Below, piece by piece: positions 7,555-15,934 of a stretch of DNA of 64,000 nucleotides (within the stretch, counting starts at the first letter, position 1; each line of letters opens with the position of its first letter). This stretch comes from Vibrio owensii CAIM 1854 = LMG 25443. GTDB lineage: Bacteria > Pseudomonadota > Gammaproteobacteria > Enterobacterales > Vibrionaceae. The stretch spans positions 1-64,000 of the forward strand of contig NZ_JPRD01000007.1 in the NCBI RefSeq assembly GCF_000817815.1. The letters are read 5' to 3'. Made by a program: the position numbers and the translations under genes. The notes beneath the pieces are model-generated. The model was not told the origin of the DNA. It saw only the letters and a program-made list of their open reading frames with translations, and did no database searches.

Positions 7555-8403
7555 ATGTCTACTGATTATAAGCCTGCAGAATTCGTTCAAACCATGATCA
7601 ACGTGGGTGAAGCGAAAACCAACACTAGCACTCGCGACTTGTTACTTCGCGGTACTATGGCGGGTATCATCCTATCGCTAGCCGTTGTTGTTGCTATTAC
7701 CACTATGGTTCAAACCGGTATTGGCATCGTAGGTGCGCTTGTCTTCCCAGTTGGTTTCGTGATTCTAAGTGTGATGGGGTACGACCTAGTAACCGGTGTT
7801 TTTGGTCTAGCGCCTCTAGCTAAGTTTGCAAACCGTCCTGGTATCACTTGGGGTCGTATATTCCGTTGTTGGGGTCTTGTAGGCTTGGGTAACCTTATCG
7901 GTTCTCTAATCGTCGCTTACCTTGTGGCTATCTCACTAACAGGTAACTTCTCTCTAGAACTGAACGCAGTAGCGAAGAAATTTGTCGCTGTTTCTACCGC
8001 GCGTAGCCTTGGTTTTGAAAACATGGGTATGGACGGATGGATCACGTGTTTCGTACGCGGCATCTTCTGTAACCTAATGGTATGTCTAGGCGTTATCGGC
8101 AACATGACAGCACGTTCAGTATCTGGTCGCGTAGCAATGATGTGGTTCCCAATCTTCATCTTCTTCGCACTAGTATTTGAGCACACAGTAGTAAACATGT
8201 TCCTATTCCCACTAGGTATGATTCTAGGTGCGGATTTTGGTATCGCGACTTGGTTGAACTTCAACCTTATCCCAACCATCCTAGGTAACATTGTTGGTGG
8301 TCTAGTAATGACTTGTATTCCACTGTACCTAACTCACGCTAAAACTGCGCCTTCTATCAATGCTGAAGAAGAAGTAAAAGCACAACCTGCAATGGCTAAA
8401 TAA
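7555..8403 (+). CDS. nirC: Nitrite transporter, formate/nitrite (FNT) channel family
   Basis: A 282-residue inner-membrane protein with about six hydrophobic helices and FNT-family features: an N-terminal LLLRGTMAGIILS segment, an FPVGFVILSVMGYDLVTG stretch, and NLMVCLGVIGNMTARSVSGR with the following VFEHTVVNMF histidine loop. FNT pentamers move formate or nitrite; the position behind nirBD points to nitrite. ATG 7555 is preferred over TTG 7537 because AAGGACAC lies just upstream of it. A structured leader precedes it and cobA follows. It is somewhat longer at the C-terminus (acidic EEEVKAQ tail) than a minimal FNT channel. Confidence 0.92.
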   Translation: MSTDYKPAEFVQTMINVGEAKTNTSTRDLLLRGTMAGIILSLAVVVAITTMVQTGIGIVGALVFPVGFVILSVMGYDLVTGVFGLAPLAKFANRPGITWGRIFRCWGLVGLGNLIGSLIVAYLVAISLTGNFSLELNAVAKKFVAVSTARSLGFENMGMDGWITCFVRGIFCNLMVCLGVIGNMTARSVSGRVAMMWFPIFIFFALVFEHTVVNMFLFPLGMILGADFGIATWLNFNLIPTILGNIVGGLVMTCIPLYLTHAKTAPSINAEEEVKAQPAMAK

Positions 8404-8430
8404 CCATTAACGGGTAATTCGCTTAATATG

Positions 8431-8454
8431 GTCCCGCTTCTGGATGGGCGGGAC
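8431..8454 (+). terminator. Hairpin after nirC
   Basis: GTCCCGC (8431-8437) pairs with GCGGGAC (8448-8454), 27 nt past the nirC stop. The following bases are TATTCTCT, a weak U tract, so read-through into cobA is plausible. Confidence 0.6.
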
Positions 8455-8473
8455 TATTCTCTAACTAGATTTC

Positions 8474-8492
8474 AATTTTTAACTTTCACTTT
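8474..8492 (+). repeat. 19-bp direct repeat, copy 2 (upstream of cobA)
   Basis: Second identical copy of AATTTTTAACTTTCACTTT (first at 7519-7537), located just after the nirC hairpin in the cobA leader. Confidence 0.7.
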
Positions 8493-8516
8493 CGCGACAT
8501 ATTTTATTGGTTTAGC

Positions 8517-8584
8517 TATAAAAAGTAATAACTCCTTAGAGTGGTTTTAGCCCTAAGTGCATAACGCGAGTGTTACTTTTTATA
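8517..8584 (+). repeat. Long inverted repeat in the cobA leader
   Basis: TATAAAAAGTAA (8517-8528) is the exact reverse complement of TTACTTTTTATA (8573-8584). The stem continues, after one mismatch, with ACTC/GAGT. A nested CTTAG/CTAAG hairpin sits inside. The 68-nt element ends 25 nt before the cobA ATG and could be an attenuator or a leader stem; its 3' arm is T-rich like a terminator. No matching copy was noticed elsewhere in the window. Confidence 0.65.
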
Positions 8585-8609
8585 TCTAAATTTTTCGATA
8601 GGCGTTGAT

Positions 8610-9368
8610 ATGACTACTGCTCACTCATCTTTAAACAGCGGCTTTGTTTCTCTTGTTGGTGCAGGTCCAGGTGATCCTGATTTGCTCACAGTAAAAGGCT
8701 TAAAAGCCATTCAAGCGGCTGAAGTTGTGGTGTACGACCGATTGGTGTCGAAAGACATTCTTGAATTGGCTCACGCATCAGCAGAGATGATCTACGTAGG
8801 TAAAAAATTGGACTTTCACTGTGTGCCTCAAGACCAAATCAACCAAATTTTGGTGCTGAAAGCACAAGAAGGTAAGCGTGTTGTACGTCTGAAGGGCGGT
8901 GACTCATTTATCTTTGGCCGTGGTGGTGAAGAGCTAGAAGAACTAGCGGAATTTGGTATCAAATACGAAGTGGTTCCGGGTATCACAGCCGCAGCGGGCG
9001 CAACGGCTTATGCTGGTATTCCATTAACACACCGCGACCATGCGCAAAGCGTTCAATTCATAACTGGTCACGTACAAAAAGATGGTCGTGAGATTGAATG
9101 GCATTCACTGGCGCAATCCAACAACACGCTTGTGTTCTACATGGGTTTAAAGCAAAGCGGCCATATTATGGATAAGCTGATCACTCACGGCTTAGACCCT
9201 GAGATGTCATGCGCCATTATTGAAAACGGTACACGCCCAGAGCAGCGCGTGTTTCAAGGAAAGTTGAACGAGCTATCCAGCATGGCAGAGCAAGCCGTGA
9301 GCCCAGCATTGATTGTGGTTGGTAGCGTTACACAGCTTCACAACAAATTAGATTGGTTCGGCAAGTAG
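8610..9368 (+). CDS. cobA: Uroporphyrinogen-III C-methyltransferase (SUMT)
   Basis: A 252-residue single-domain methyltransferase that converts uroporphyrinogen III to precorrin-2 using SAM, the branch point to siroheme and cobalamin. It shows family signatures: [16 protein letters not shown] near the start, [24 protein letters not shown], and [23 protein letters not shown]. It lacks the dehydrogenase/ferrochelatase half found in CysG, so those steps must be encoded elsewhere. As the last gene after nirBDC it supplies siroheme precursor for NirB. The start is ATG 8610 behind an AT-rich structured leader with a weak ribosome site. Confidence 0.95.
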   Translation: MTTAHSSLNSGFVSLVGAGPGDPDLLTVKGLKAIQAAEVVVYDRLVSKDILELAHASAEMIYVGKKLDFHCVPQDQINQILVLKAQEGKRVVRLKGGDSFIFGRGGEELEELAEFGIKYEVVPGITAAAGATAYAGIPLTHRDHAQSVQFITGHVQKDGREIEWHSLAQSNNTLVFYMGLKQSGHIMDKLITHGLDPEMSCAIIENGTRPEQRVFQGKLNELSSMAEQAVSPALIVVGSVTQLHNKLDWFGK

Positions 9369-9389
9369 CCGAAGACTTAATCTTAAGCA

Positions 9390-9830
9390 TTAGATCGCGC
9401 AAGGGCTGCGTTTCTGCTGCATCTCTCTTTTACGCATTGGCATTTCATCAATTAGATTGTTGATGAATTGCCAATCGGTCTTCGCTCCCCAGCGGTGTTT
9501 CTCTTCACCATCTTTACCTAATAGAATCGCCGTGTGTTGGCCTTGTTTCACTTCGTAAAGTTTGGCCAACATTTTCAAATCAAACTCTTCTTTAAGCCAT
9601 GATGGTTGCGTGTAACCGTCTTCAGCAATAACGAGCGTAATAACGTCACGGTCTTCTAGTTCACATTCATTCATCAGTGCTTCAAGCAAAAACTGCTTAA
9701 CATGATCGTCATTGGCAGGGGCGAAATACAGCACGCTACGGTGCGGCCAATACTGAGAGTGCGCTGGATATCCAAATGCAGCACTTGATATGAGGCATGA
9801 AAGCAACAGGGCAATGGTCGTCTTGTTCAT
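9390..9830 (-). CDS. Exported DUF4174-family protein
   Basis: A 146-residue protein with a signal peptide (residues 1 to about 20, ending SSAAFGYP). The mature part has a thioredoxin-like flavour: a SVLYFAP strand, ITLVIAEDG, then ILLGKDGEEKHRWG and the closing EMPMRKREMQ that is characteristic of DUF4174. The family has no established reaction. AGGAG precedes the ATG at 9830. It is convergent with cobA, with only 21 nt between stop codons and no strong terminator in the gap. Confidence 0.82.
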   Translation of the reverse strand: MNKTTIALLLSCLISSAAFGYPAHSQYWPHRSVLYFAPANDDHVKQFLLEALMNECELEDRDVITLVIAEDGYTQPSWLKEEFDLKMLAKLYEVKQGQHTAILLGKDGEEKHRWGAKTDWQFINNLIDEMPMRKREMQQKRSPCAI

Positions 9831-9950
9831 GGCTTCACTCCTTGAAACTCGAATATCAAGTTATACGATAAGTTTAGTGGAATTAGCTCATTGTGCTTTG
9901 AGCCAAAGTGGCATAGGGTATGCGACAAACAAATAAAGCGTATTAAGAAG

Positions 9951-10442
9951 ATGAATTCGGATAGCAACAAACAAAAGATCGCAATCTTGGTCGATGTACA
10001 AAACGTGTACTACACCTGTCGTGAAGCGTACCGCAGCAATTTTGATTACAACCAGTTTTGGTATGTTGCGACACAAGGGAAAGAAGTGGTGAGCGCACGA
10101 GCTTATGCTATTGCGAGTAACGACCCTAAGCAGCGTCAGTTCCACCATATTCTTCGTGGTGTTGGCTTTGAGGTGATGTTGAAACCTTACATTCAACGCC
10201 GTGACGGTAGTGCGAAAGGTGACTGGGATGTGGGTATCACCCTAGATGCGATTGAGATTGCGCCGGAAGTGGATGAAGTGATTCTGGTATCCGGCGATGG
10301 TGATTTCAGTTTGTTGGTGGAACGCATTCAGCAACGCTTCAACAAGAAAGTTACTGTCTATGGCGTACCAAGGCTAACTTCCCAAACCTTGATTGATTGC
10401 GCGGACCATTTTGTTGCTGTCAATGACGACTTTCTTCTTTAA
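9951..10442 (+). CDS. NYN-domain (PIN-like) protein, LabA/DUF88 type
   Basis: A 163-residue cytoplasmic protein with the acidic pattern of NYN/PIN-like nucleases: ILVDVQNVYY near residues 11-20, KGDWDVGITLDAIE in the middle and VSGDGDFSLLV near 105-115. These aspartates would coordinate Mg2+ in an RNase-like active site. Substrates of this bacterial subgroup are not established. The ATG at 9951 starts exactly at the conserved domain and follows AAGAAG; an upstream ATG at 9891 in the same frame would add 20 residues of unrelated sequence. It stands alone and ends in a shared terminator. Confidence 0.82.
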   Translation: MNSDSNKQKIAILVDVQNVYYTCREAYRSNFDYNQFWYVATQGKEVVSARAYAIASNDPKQRQFHHILRGVGFEVMLKPYIQRRDGSAKGDWDVGITLDAIEIAPEVDEVILVSGDGDFSLLVERIQQRFNKKVTVYGVPRLTSQTLIDCADHFVAVNDDFLL

Positions 10443-10475
10443 GTTTTGCTTGCGCAATAAACAGATAAAAGAAAA

Positions 10476-10520
10476 GGGCGAGTCACTTCAGGCTGTGCGC
10501 AAACGTACAATGACTCGCCC
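10476..10520 (+). terminator. Bidirectional terminator between NYN gene and dcuB
   Basis: GGGCGAGTCA (10476-10485) pairs with TGACTCGCCC (10511-10520) around a 25-nt loop. It is flanked by AAAA on the left and CTTATTT on the right, so it can serve both convergent genes. Confidence 0.75.
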
Positions 10521-10541
10521 CTTATTTCTGATTTAGATGAT

Positions 10542-11873
10542 TTACGAAGGAATGATCATTTGCCCTAGCAAGTAACCCAAACAACACGCACCAATCACAC
10601 CGATTAAACCCACAGACATGAATGAGTGGTTGAAGTACCACTTACCAATCTTAGTTGTACCTGAGGTATCGAAGTTCACAGTCGCGATATCTGAAGGGTA
10701 GTTTGGAATAAAGAAGTAGCCGTAAACCGCTGGCATCAAGCCGATAAGCAGCGCTGGCTCCAAACCTAGACCTAAACCGACTGGCAACATCATACGCGCT
10801 GTCGCTGCTTGAGAGTTCACCACTACAGATACGATGAATAGCGCAAGCGCGAACGTCCAAGGGTAGTTGGTTACCATCTCTACGATGCCGGATTTAAATT
10901 GAGGCATAGCGTATTGGAAGTAGGTATCTGACATCCATGCAATACCGAAGATAGCAATCGCCGCCACCATACCTGATTTGAACACTACGCCATTTGGTAC
11001 GTCGCGAGGATCGGTCTTAGTTGCTAGCAAAATGATACCGCCGAAGCAGAGCATCATCATTTGAATCACAACGGCCATACTGATTGGTTTTGCACCTTCA
11101 ACGATGGTACGAACCTCTGGCCACATCGCAATAACGACAATCACAAGAATCGATAGAATGAACAGTAGAACGGAGTTACGCGCACTAGACGGTAGCACTT
11201 CATCCAATGATGTCGCGGTTGTGTTTAAGATCTTGTCACGCCAAACAGGATCTTTTAGGCGCTCTTGGTACTCTTCATCGTCTTCTAACTCTTTACCGCG
11301 TTTTAAGCTGTATAGAGACATCAACAAGGTACCGAACAAGGTTGCTGGCACGGTAACTAGCAAAATAGAAAGTAGGGTGATCTCGTGTTGGATATCAGAC
11401 AATTGCGCAAGGTAGTAAACCACAGCTGCTGAAATTGGTGACGCAGTAATGGCGATTTGAGAAGCAACCGATGCTGCAGCCATTGGACGCTCAGGACGAA
11501 TGCCGTTTTTAAGTGCAACGTCGCCAATGATTGGCATGATAGAGTAAACCGCGTGACCAGTACCTAGTAGGAAGGTCATAAAGTAAGTCACGAACGGCGC
11601 AATAAGCGTGACGCGTTTAGGATTCTTACGTAATACGCGTTCTGCCACCTGCAACATGTATTTTAAGCCACCTGCGGCTTCAAGAATGGAGGCACAAGTC
11701 ACCACCGCGAGGATGATCAGCATTACGGTCACTGGTGGAGACGTTGGAGGCATCTTGAAAATGAAAACCTCAATGACTAAACCAATACCAGAAACGACAC
11801 CAAGACCAATGCCGCCATACCGTGAGCCGATATACAGCATCACGAGCAAAAACAGAAACTCAAGATACAACAT
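10542..11873 (-). CDS. dcuB: Anaerobic C4-dicarboxylate transporter, DcuA/DcuB family (closest to DcuB)
   Basis: A 443-residue inner-membrane carrier with about a dozen hydrophobic segments. The segment GTGHAVYSIMPIIGDVALKN and RPERPMAAASV match DcuB more than DcuA, and SQIAITASPISAAVVYY is the family signature. These carriers exchange fumarate for succinate during anaerobic growth. AAGGA precedes ATG 11873. It is a monocistron between a terminator and a 350-nt upstream region. The DcuB rather than DcuA label rests on remembered E. coli sequences. Confidence 0.88.
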   Translation of the reverse strand: MLYLEFLFLLVMLYIGSRYGGIGLGVVSGIGLVIEVFIFKMPPTSPPVTVMLIILAVVTCASILEAAGGLKYMLQVAERVLRKNPKRVTLIAPFVTYFMTFLLGTGHAVYSIMPIIGDVALKNGIRPERPMAAASVASQIAITASPISAAVVYYLAQLSDIQHEITLLSILLVTVPATLFGTLLMSLYSLKRGKELEDDEEYQERLKDPVWRDKILNTTATSLDEVLPSSARNSVLLFILSILVIVVIAMWPEVRTIVEGAKPISMAVVIQMMMLCFGGIILLATKTDPRDVPNGVVFKSGMVAAIAIFGIAWMSDTYFQYAMPQFKSGIVEMVTNYPWTFALALFIVSVVVNSQAATARMMLPVGLGLGLEPALLIGLMPAVYGYFFIPNYPSDIATVNFDTSGTTKIGKWYFNHSFMSVGLIGVIGACCLGYLLGQMIIPS

Positions 11874-12195
11874 GTTTAATTTCCTTATTAGAAACAGGGA
11901 CTTCTATTGTTTCGATATTGAAGGAAAAAATACTTAGCCTTGTTCACATTCCGTTTTATAAGAAACAGCAATGTCCAATAATTGGGAATAACTCACGCTG
12001 AGCCGTGTCAGTGTTAATAGTGGTTTGAAAGGGTGTTGAAGGAATGTTTGAATCGTCGTCAGCTAAGGTTACAGCGGTCCATTTTGGTGCAAGGATTTTC
12101 AGTGGTTTTGAGCGCTTTTTGGCCTAGATGATAATTTAAACGATAGGTGTTAGATTTTCAGGTGACTCAATGCCGAGTTAACCTTGGTTAAAATA
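11874..12195 (-). promoter_or_regulatory. Upstream region of the dcuB-type gene
   Basis: This 322-nt stretch has no supported gene. It should hold the dcuB promoter on the minus strand. I found no good FNR (TTGAT-N4-ATCAA) or CRP (TGTGA-N6-TCACA) match. The only notable element is a perfect palindrome CCAATAATTGG at 11975-11985, about 100 nt upstream of the start codon. Confidence 0.35.
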
Positions 12196-12219
12196 AAAAA
12201 GCCGCGTTATGCGGCTTTT
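12196..12219 (-). terminator. Terminator after the DUF2986 gene
   Basis: AAAAAGCCGC and GCGGCTTTT pair around a GTTAT loop just past the stop at 12223. On the minus strand the stem ends in a T run. Confidence 0.88.
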
Positions 12220-12222
12220 CTT

Positions 12223-12411
12223 TTATGCTTCGTCAGTTGTTTGAGCTTCTTCACTCACTTGCGAAGTTTGCTCAGCGGCTTTTTCTTCAGCTTCCATCTT
12301 CGCGCGCTCTGCTTTTGAGATATAGCGAGGCTTGTTGCTCTTATGAAGCTTTGCATTTTGTTTTTTCAACTTCGCTTTTAAGATCGAATTGATTTTCTTC
12401 TTGCGGTTCAT
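12223..12411 (-). CDS. Small basic DUF2986 protein
   Basis: A 62-residue protein. The first half is very rich in lysine (MNRKKKINSILKAKLKKQ), followed by SNKPRYISKAERAKMEAEEK, which matches DUF2986 as seen in Vibrio and Shewanella. The tail is acidic and polar. No function is known; the charge pattern would suit binding RNA or the ribosome, but that is only a guess. A perfect terminator follows and its own short leader (GGACCAACACC) precedes it. Confidence 0.85.
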   Translation of the reverse strand: MNRKKKINSILKAKLKKQNAKLHKSNKPRYISKAERAKMEAEEKAAEQTSQVSEEAQTTDEA

Positions 12412-12483
12412 GGTGTTGGTCCTTTAATTTAGCGGGGCAGGATAGTGATTTTTCCACCAAGTTACAAGCCTAATGGATCCCTT

Positions 12484-12993
12484 ATGAAAACACTTATTAC
12501 AGAACGCCTGACACTTCGTCTTGTTAGTGTAGAAGATGCGCCGTTTATTTTAGAACTCTACAATCAGCCTGACTTTTATCGCTTCGTCGGTGACAAGCAA
12601 ATTCGCACCTTGGAAGAAGCAAAACGCTACATTCAAGACAACATGTTAAGGATGCAAGAACTCAAGGGCGTCAGTTTGCTGGTGGTAGAAACCAATCATG
12701 ATAAACAACCTATAGGTATTTGTGGTTTGGTCAAACGCGACACATTAACGGCGTTTGATATTGGTTACGGTTATCTACCTAGCGCTTATGGCAAAGGCTA
12801 CGCAAAAGAAGCAGCGAGTGTCGTGGTCGATTTTGCTCGGGACGAGATGAACATAGAAAACTTGGTCGCCATCACCAATAATGACAATAATCGTAGTATA
12901 AGTTTGCTAGAAAAATTGGGTTTTCAGTTTGAACGTGTCGAGCAGACTTACGATAATGGCCGTACATTGCAACTCTATACCATGAAGTTGTGA
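12484..12993 (+). CDS. GNAT-family N-acetyltransferase (RimJ/RimL-like)
   Basis: A 169-residue acetyltransferase. It opens TERLTLRLV as RimJ/RimL-type enzymes do, has GYGYLPSAYGKGYAKEAA, containing the acetyl-CoA loop (YGKGYA), near residues 98-115, and ends with NDNNRSISLLEKLGF. It should move acetyl from acetyl-CoA to an amine, in this subgroup often a protein N-terminus; the substrate is unknown. ATG 12484 begins at the conserved domain; an upstream in-frame ATG at 12445 adds 13 unlikely residues and lies in the divergent promoter of the DUF2986 gene. Confidence 0.85.
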   Translation: MKTLITERLTLRLVSVEDAPFILELYNQPDFYRFVGDKQIRTLEEAKRYIQDNMLRMQELKGVSLLVVETNHDKQPIGICGLVKRDTLTAFDIGYGYLPSAYGKGYAKEAASVVVDFARDEMNIENLVAITNNDNNRSISLLEKLGFQFERVEQTYDNGRTLQLYTMKL

Positions 12994-13077
12994 CCCGATA
13001 AGCGGTAACTAAAGCTTTTTGGTTAGTGCCTTATTGTTAAGGTCTCTGAGCCAAAACTGCTTTAGATTGAGGAAAGA

Positions 13078-13473
13078 ATGAGCGACATTTTATTAGGCAA
13101 ACTCGCCACAGAATTTAAAACCGTTAAAGCGATGGTGGAGGTTTACTGTAAAGACCACCACGGCACCAAAGGTGAGTTGTGCGCGGAATGTCGTGAATTA
13201 TTAGAGTACGCGGAAGTGCGGCTTGATCGTTGCCCTTACGGAGAAGACAAGCCGACTTGCAACAAATGTCCGATTCACTGTTACAAGCCAGAACCTAAAG
13301 AACAAATGCGTTTAGTGATGCGTTATTCAGGGCCGAGAATGTTGCTTAAGCATCCAATCTTGGCAATTCGACACTTGATGCATGAAAAGCGCGAGGTGCC
13401 TGAAAAACCTGCTGCCAATGCGTCGAATCGCCACAAACGGATGAGTGCAGAGCGCGAAGCTAAGAAATCCTAG
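13078..13473 (+). CDS. ygbA: YgbA-family (nitrous oxide-stimulated promoter) protein
   Basis: A 131-residue cysteine-rich cytoplasmic protein. It carries the family set: VYCKDHHGTKGELCAECREL, LDRCPYGEDKPTC, CNKCPIHCYKPE and VMRYSGPRMLLKHP. The cysteines suggest a metal or Fe-S site. In enterics the family gene is controlled by the NO sensor NsrR and is tied to recovery from nitrosative stress. The gene begins after GAGGAAAGA and stands between a GNAT gene and a convergent MATE gene. I did not see a clear NsrR operator in the 84-nt leader. The C-terminus is basic (RHKRMSAEREAKK). Confidence 0.86.
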   Translation: MSDILLGKLATEFKTVKAMVEVYCKDHHGTKGELCAECRELLEYAEVRLDRCPYGEDKPTCNKCPIHCYKPEPKEQMRLVMRYSGPRMLLKHPILAIRHLMHEKREVPEKPAANASNRHKRMSAEREAKKS

Positions 13474-13485
13474 CCAACATAAGAA

Positions 13486-14871
13486 TTAAGAAGTTGTCAC
13501 GACCGTTAAGTTCTTAATCCAATACTTTTGCGTGTACCTGCGATAACACAATGCTAGTTTCACCACTTCTTCAGCGATCATGAGCGCATAAACGTATTTA
13601 AATTCCCAACCTAATACAAACGCAGCAACCGCACACAAAGGTAGGCCTGTCATCCACATCGCGATAAAGTCCATGCGTAAGCAAAAGACGTTATCGCCAC
13701 CCGCACGAATAATACCGTTGATGATGATCATGTTAAGCATGCGAAGCCAAATCGCGCTGCATAAAATCACCACCGCAGGTGCTGCAAGTGGGTAAAGCTC
13801 AGGGTTGTCTAAGTTCAAAGCAGCAATAATTAACTCTCGGTTTAGTAGCAGTAACGCACCGATCGAAATACCAAACACAAACACCGCTTTAATGAAGAAG
13901 CTTGCCATGTGCTGAGCTTGTTCAAAAGCATCACGCCCTAACGACTGCCCAATCATCACTGAACACGCGACCGATATACCAAAGAAGATTGAATAACATA
14001 GCGACTCAAACGGTCCCAACATGCTGAATACCGCAAGTTCTGTCGTGCCCATGTGACCAAAAATCATTTGATACACCATGGTGCCGATTGCCCATAGTAG
14101 CGCACCTAACGTCATTGGCAGCGCTAAGCGGCGGTAAGAAAGCCACAAAGAAGGGCGCTCAGAACCTTCTTTCACTTCCAATAACCAATGCTTACGCCAA
14201 CGCATGTAGCCAACCATAGCTAGCACTTGGAACAGGCGAGAAATTGTTGTCGCCAAAGCCGCACCCGCAACCCCCATTGCAGGGACACCGAAACCACCTT
14301 TGATGAGCCAGAAGTTCAGTGCGATATTGAGAACAATCGTCACCGCGCCCATAAGTAAAGGAGTGACGGTGTCACCTGAAGAGCGCATGCTCGCTTCTAA
14401 AACAATGATGATGTGAGTGAGTAACAGAACAGGAAACGCATACCAAAGGTAGGTGGAGCCGAGTTCGATGACTTGCGTATCGTTGGTTTGTAGACGCATG
14501 ATAAGTTCGCTACCGACAGTGATAATCAGGGTAACAGGAATCAAGACTTTTAAACCAAATCGAATCGCAATCCCGGTGACGGTTTTTGCGCTTACAGCGT
14601 CATCACGTCCCCAATATTGAGCCACAAGCGTACCATTTGCAGACGCTAAACCCGCCATGATCATAATCGCGACAAAATGCCATTTTGATGCAATTCCCAC
14701 AGCTGCGGTTGCTTCTTTACCAAAGTCACTAACCATGAGAACATCAGCCAAGGCAAGAATAGCCACCAACGCACTCTGGATCGCGACAGGGAAACCCAAG
14801 CGGATGATCTGCTTCAGTAGCCCGTTAGATAAAGAGTTGTTGCTGTTTTTGATGCCAATGTTGTTCGTCAT
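13486..14871 (-). CDS. MATE-family multidrug efflux pump (first copy)
   Basis: A 461-residue, 12-helix membrane protein of the MATE family. It shows the usual start (LLKQIIRLGFPVAIQSALVAILALADVLMVSDFG), GTLVAQYWGRDD in helix 2-3, and the second-half repeat FGHMGTTELAVFSMLGPFE. Such pumps export cationic drugs or dyes with Na+ or H+. The start is set at ATG 14871 because GGAGTAACT precedes it; an in-frame upstream ATG at 14979 runs into the divergent AraC gene. It has the same length as the MATE protein at 52661-54046 and the same partner arrangement, a divergent AraC regulator 52 nt away. Confidence 0.88.
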   Translation of the reverse strand: MTNNIGIKNSNNSLSNGLLKQIIRLGFPVAIQSALVAILALADVLMVSDFGKEATAAVGIASKWHFVAIMIMAGLASANGTLVAQYWGRDDAVSAKTVTGIAIRFGLKVLIPVTLIITVGSELIMRLQTNDTQVIELGSTYLWYAFPVLLLTHIIIVLEASMRSSGDTVTPLLMGAVTIVLNIALNFWLIKGGFGVPAMGVAGAALATTISRLFQVLAMVGYMRWRKHWLLEVKEGSERPSLWLSYRRLALPMTLGALLWAIGTMVYQMIFGHMGTTELAVFSMLGPFESLCYSIFFGISVACSVMIGQSLGRDAFEQAQHMASFFIKAVFVFGISIGALLLLNRELIIAALNLDNPELYPLAAPAVVILCSAIWLRMLNMIIINGIIRAGGDNVFCLRMDFIAMWMTGLPLCAVAAFVLGWEFKYVYALMIAEEVVKLALCYRRYTQKYWIKNLTVVTTS

Positions 14872-14923
14872 AGTTACTCCTCGAAATTTGTGAGGAATAT
14901 AAAGCCAATAGGGACAGAAATAC

Positions 14924-15823
14924 ATGTGCGAAAAACCACAAAACCTGTGCGAATCCGTCATCGAACAATTTGCCATCAAAACAGAGTGGCACGACGATGT
15001 GCATTTAGCTCCTGCATGTAAAGAACGATTCCTGACTCTAACGGAAATCCCCGAATGGAAACGAGCTGATATCTTTATGGCGGGGCTGGCTGAACTGCGC
15101 GATGGTTACCATGTCGAGCGAGATAAAGTGGGCGTCCATACCTTGCTGTTTACTATTGAAGGCGGCGGTGTTTTGATTACACCGGATTTCGTTAAAGAAA
15201 TTGAGCCCTATACGCTGACTATTTTGCCCGTAGATACGTGTTTTCGATTTGAAATGAATCCAAGCAAAGGAATCTGGAAGATGGTTTGGCTTCTGCCTCA
15301 AAATACAGAGGCTTGGCAGCATCTCTCTGACTTGGGGCAAACCGTGGTGCCGTTTAGGGGCTCTGAGCAGGTATGGTCATTGATGACCTTACTCTACAAC
15401 GAAATAGGGGGACGAACGGGGTTTCGTCAGCTGTTGATCAGTGAAGTGCAACGATTGGTAAAAAGTGTTGAAACCCCAATCAGTACGTCGCTGTCGCGCG
15501 TTCAAACACTCTTTAACGAAGTTGAAGGTCAGTTACACTTGCCGTGGACCATTGCCGAAATGGCCAAGCAGTGTTTTATCAGTGAAGAACAGTTCAACCG
15601 TTTATCTAAACAGCTTTTCAATATGAGTCCGAGAAGCAAGTTAATTGAGCTTCGTATGCACAAGGCAGCGGACTTATTGCAGTATCCAGCTTGGTCAGTC
15701 GTTATGATTGCCAACCGATTAGCTTATCGCGATCCTTACAACTTCACTCATCGATTTAAAAAGTTCTACGGCACTTCGCCAACACGTTATCGCAAGAGGC
15801 TACTGGAGAATCAAAACCAATGA
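14924..15823 (+). CDS. AraC-family regulator divergent from MATE pump
   Basis: A 299-residue regulator. The N-terminal 170 residues form a cupin-like ligand domain (VHTLLFTIEGGGVLITPDF), and the last 100 residues hold two helix-turn-helix motifs (WTIAEMAKQCFISEEQFNRL and the AraC signature around ANRLAYRDPYNFTHRFKKFYGTSPTRYRKR). ATG 14924 follows GGGACAG. Divergence from the adjacent MATE gene, with a 52-nt shared promoter gap, suggests it controls that pump; the inducer is unknown. The same gene pair type recurs at 52661-55059. Confidence 0.87.
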   Translation: MCEKPQNLCESVIEQFAIKTEWHDDVHLAPACKERFLTLTEIPEWKRADIFMAGLAELRDGYHVERDKVGVHTLLFTIEGGGVLITPDFVKEIEPYTLTILPVDTCFRFEMNPSKGIWKMVWLLPQNTEAWQHLSDLGQTVVPFRGSEQVWSLMTLLYNEIGGRTGFRQLLISEVQRLVKSVETPISTSLSRVQTLFNEVEGQLHLPWTIAEMAKQCFISEEQFNRLSKQLFNMSPRSKLIELRMHKAADLLQYPAWSVVMIANRLAYRDPYNFTHRFKKFYGTSPTRYRKRLLENQNQ

Positions 15824-15880
15824 GTCGTTTTGATTTCTAATGATCACCTAATGATCGATAAAGTAGAGAATTCAGAGACA

Positions 15881-15909
15881 AAAAAACGAGGGCATTGACC
15901 CTCGTTTTT
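15881..15909 (-). terminator. Bidirectional terminator between AraC and MFS genes
   Basis: AAAAAACGAGGG pairs with CCCTCGTTTTT around a CATTGA loop. A and T runs on both sides allow it to stop the convergent AraC (plus) and MFS (minus) genes. Confidence 0.92.
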
Positions 15910-15934
15910 GTTTGTCTTTTTGCAGAGGTTTGAA

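Noticed and set aside
8517..8584. Inverted repeat before cobA as a miniature transposable element.
   Set aside because: No target-site duplication and no second copy in the window; treated as a leader structure instead.
11104..11937. Plus-strand open frames of about 100 codons opposite dcuB.
   Set aside because: They lie antisense to a clear membrane-protein gene, lack ribosome sites and have shadow-type composition.
13486..14979. Longer start for the first MATE gene at 14979.
   Set aside because: It would overlap the divergent AraC start and add a Cys/His-rich non-conserved stretch; ATG 14871 has a good ribosome site.
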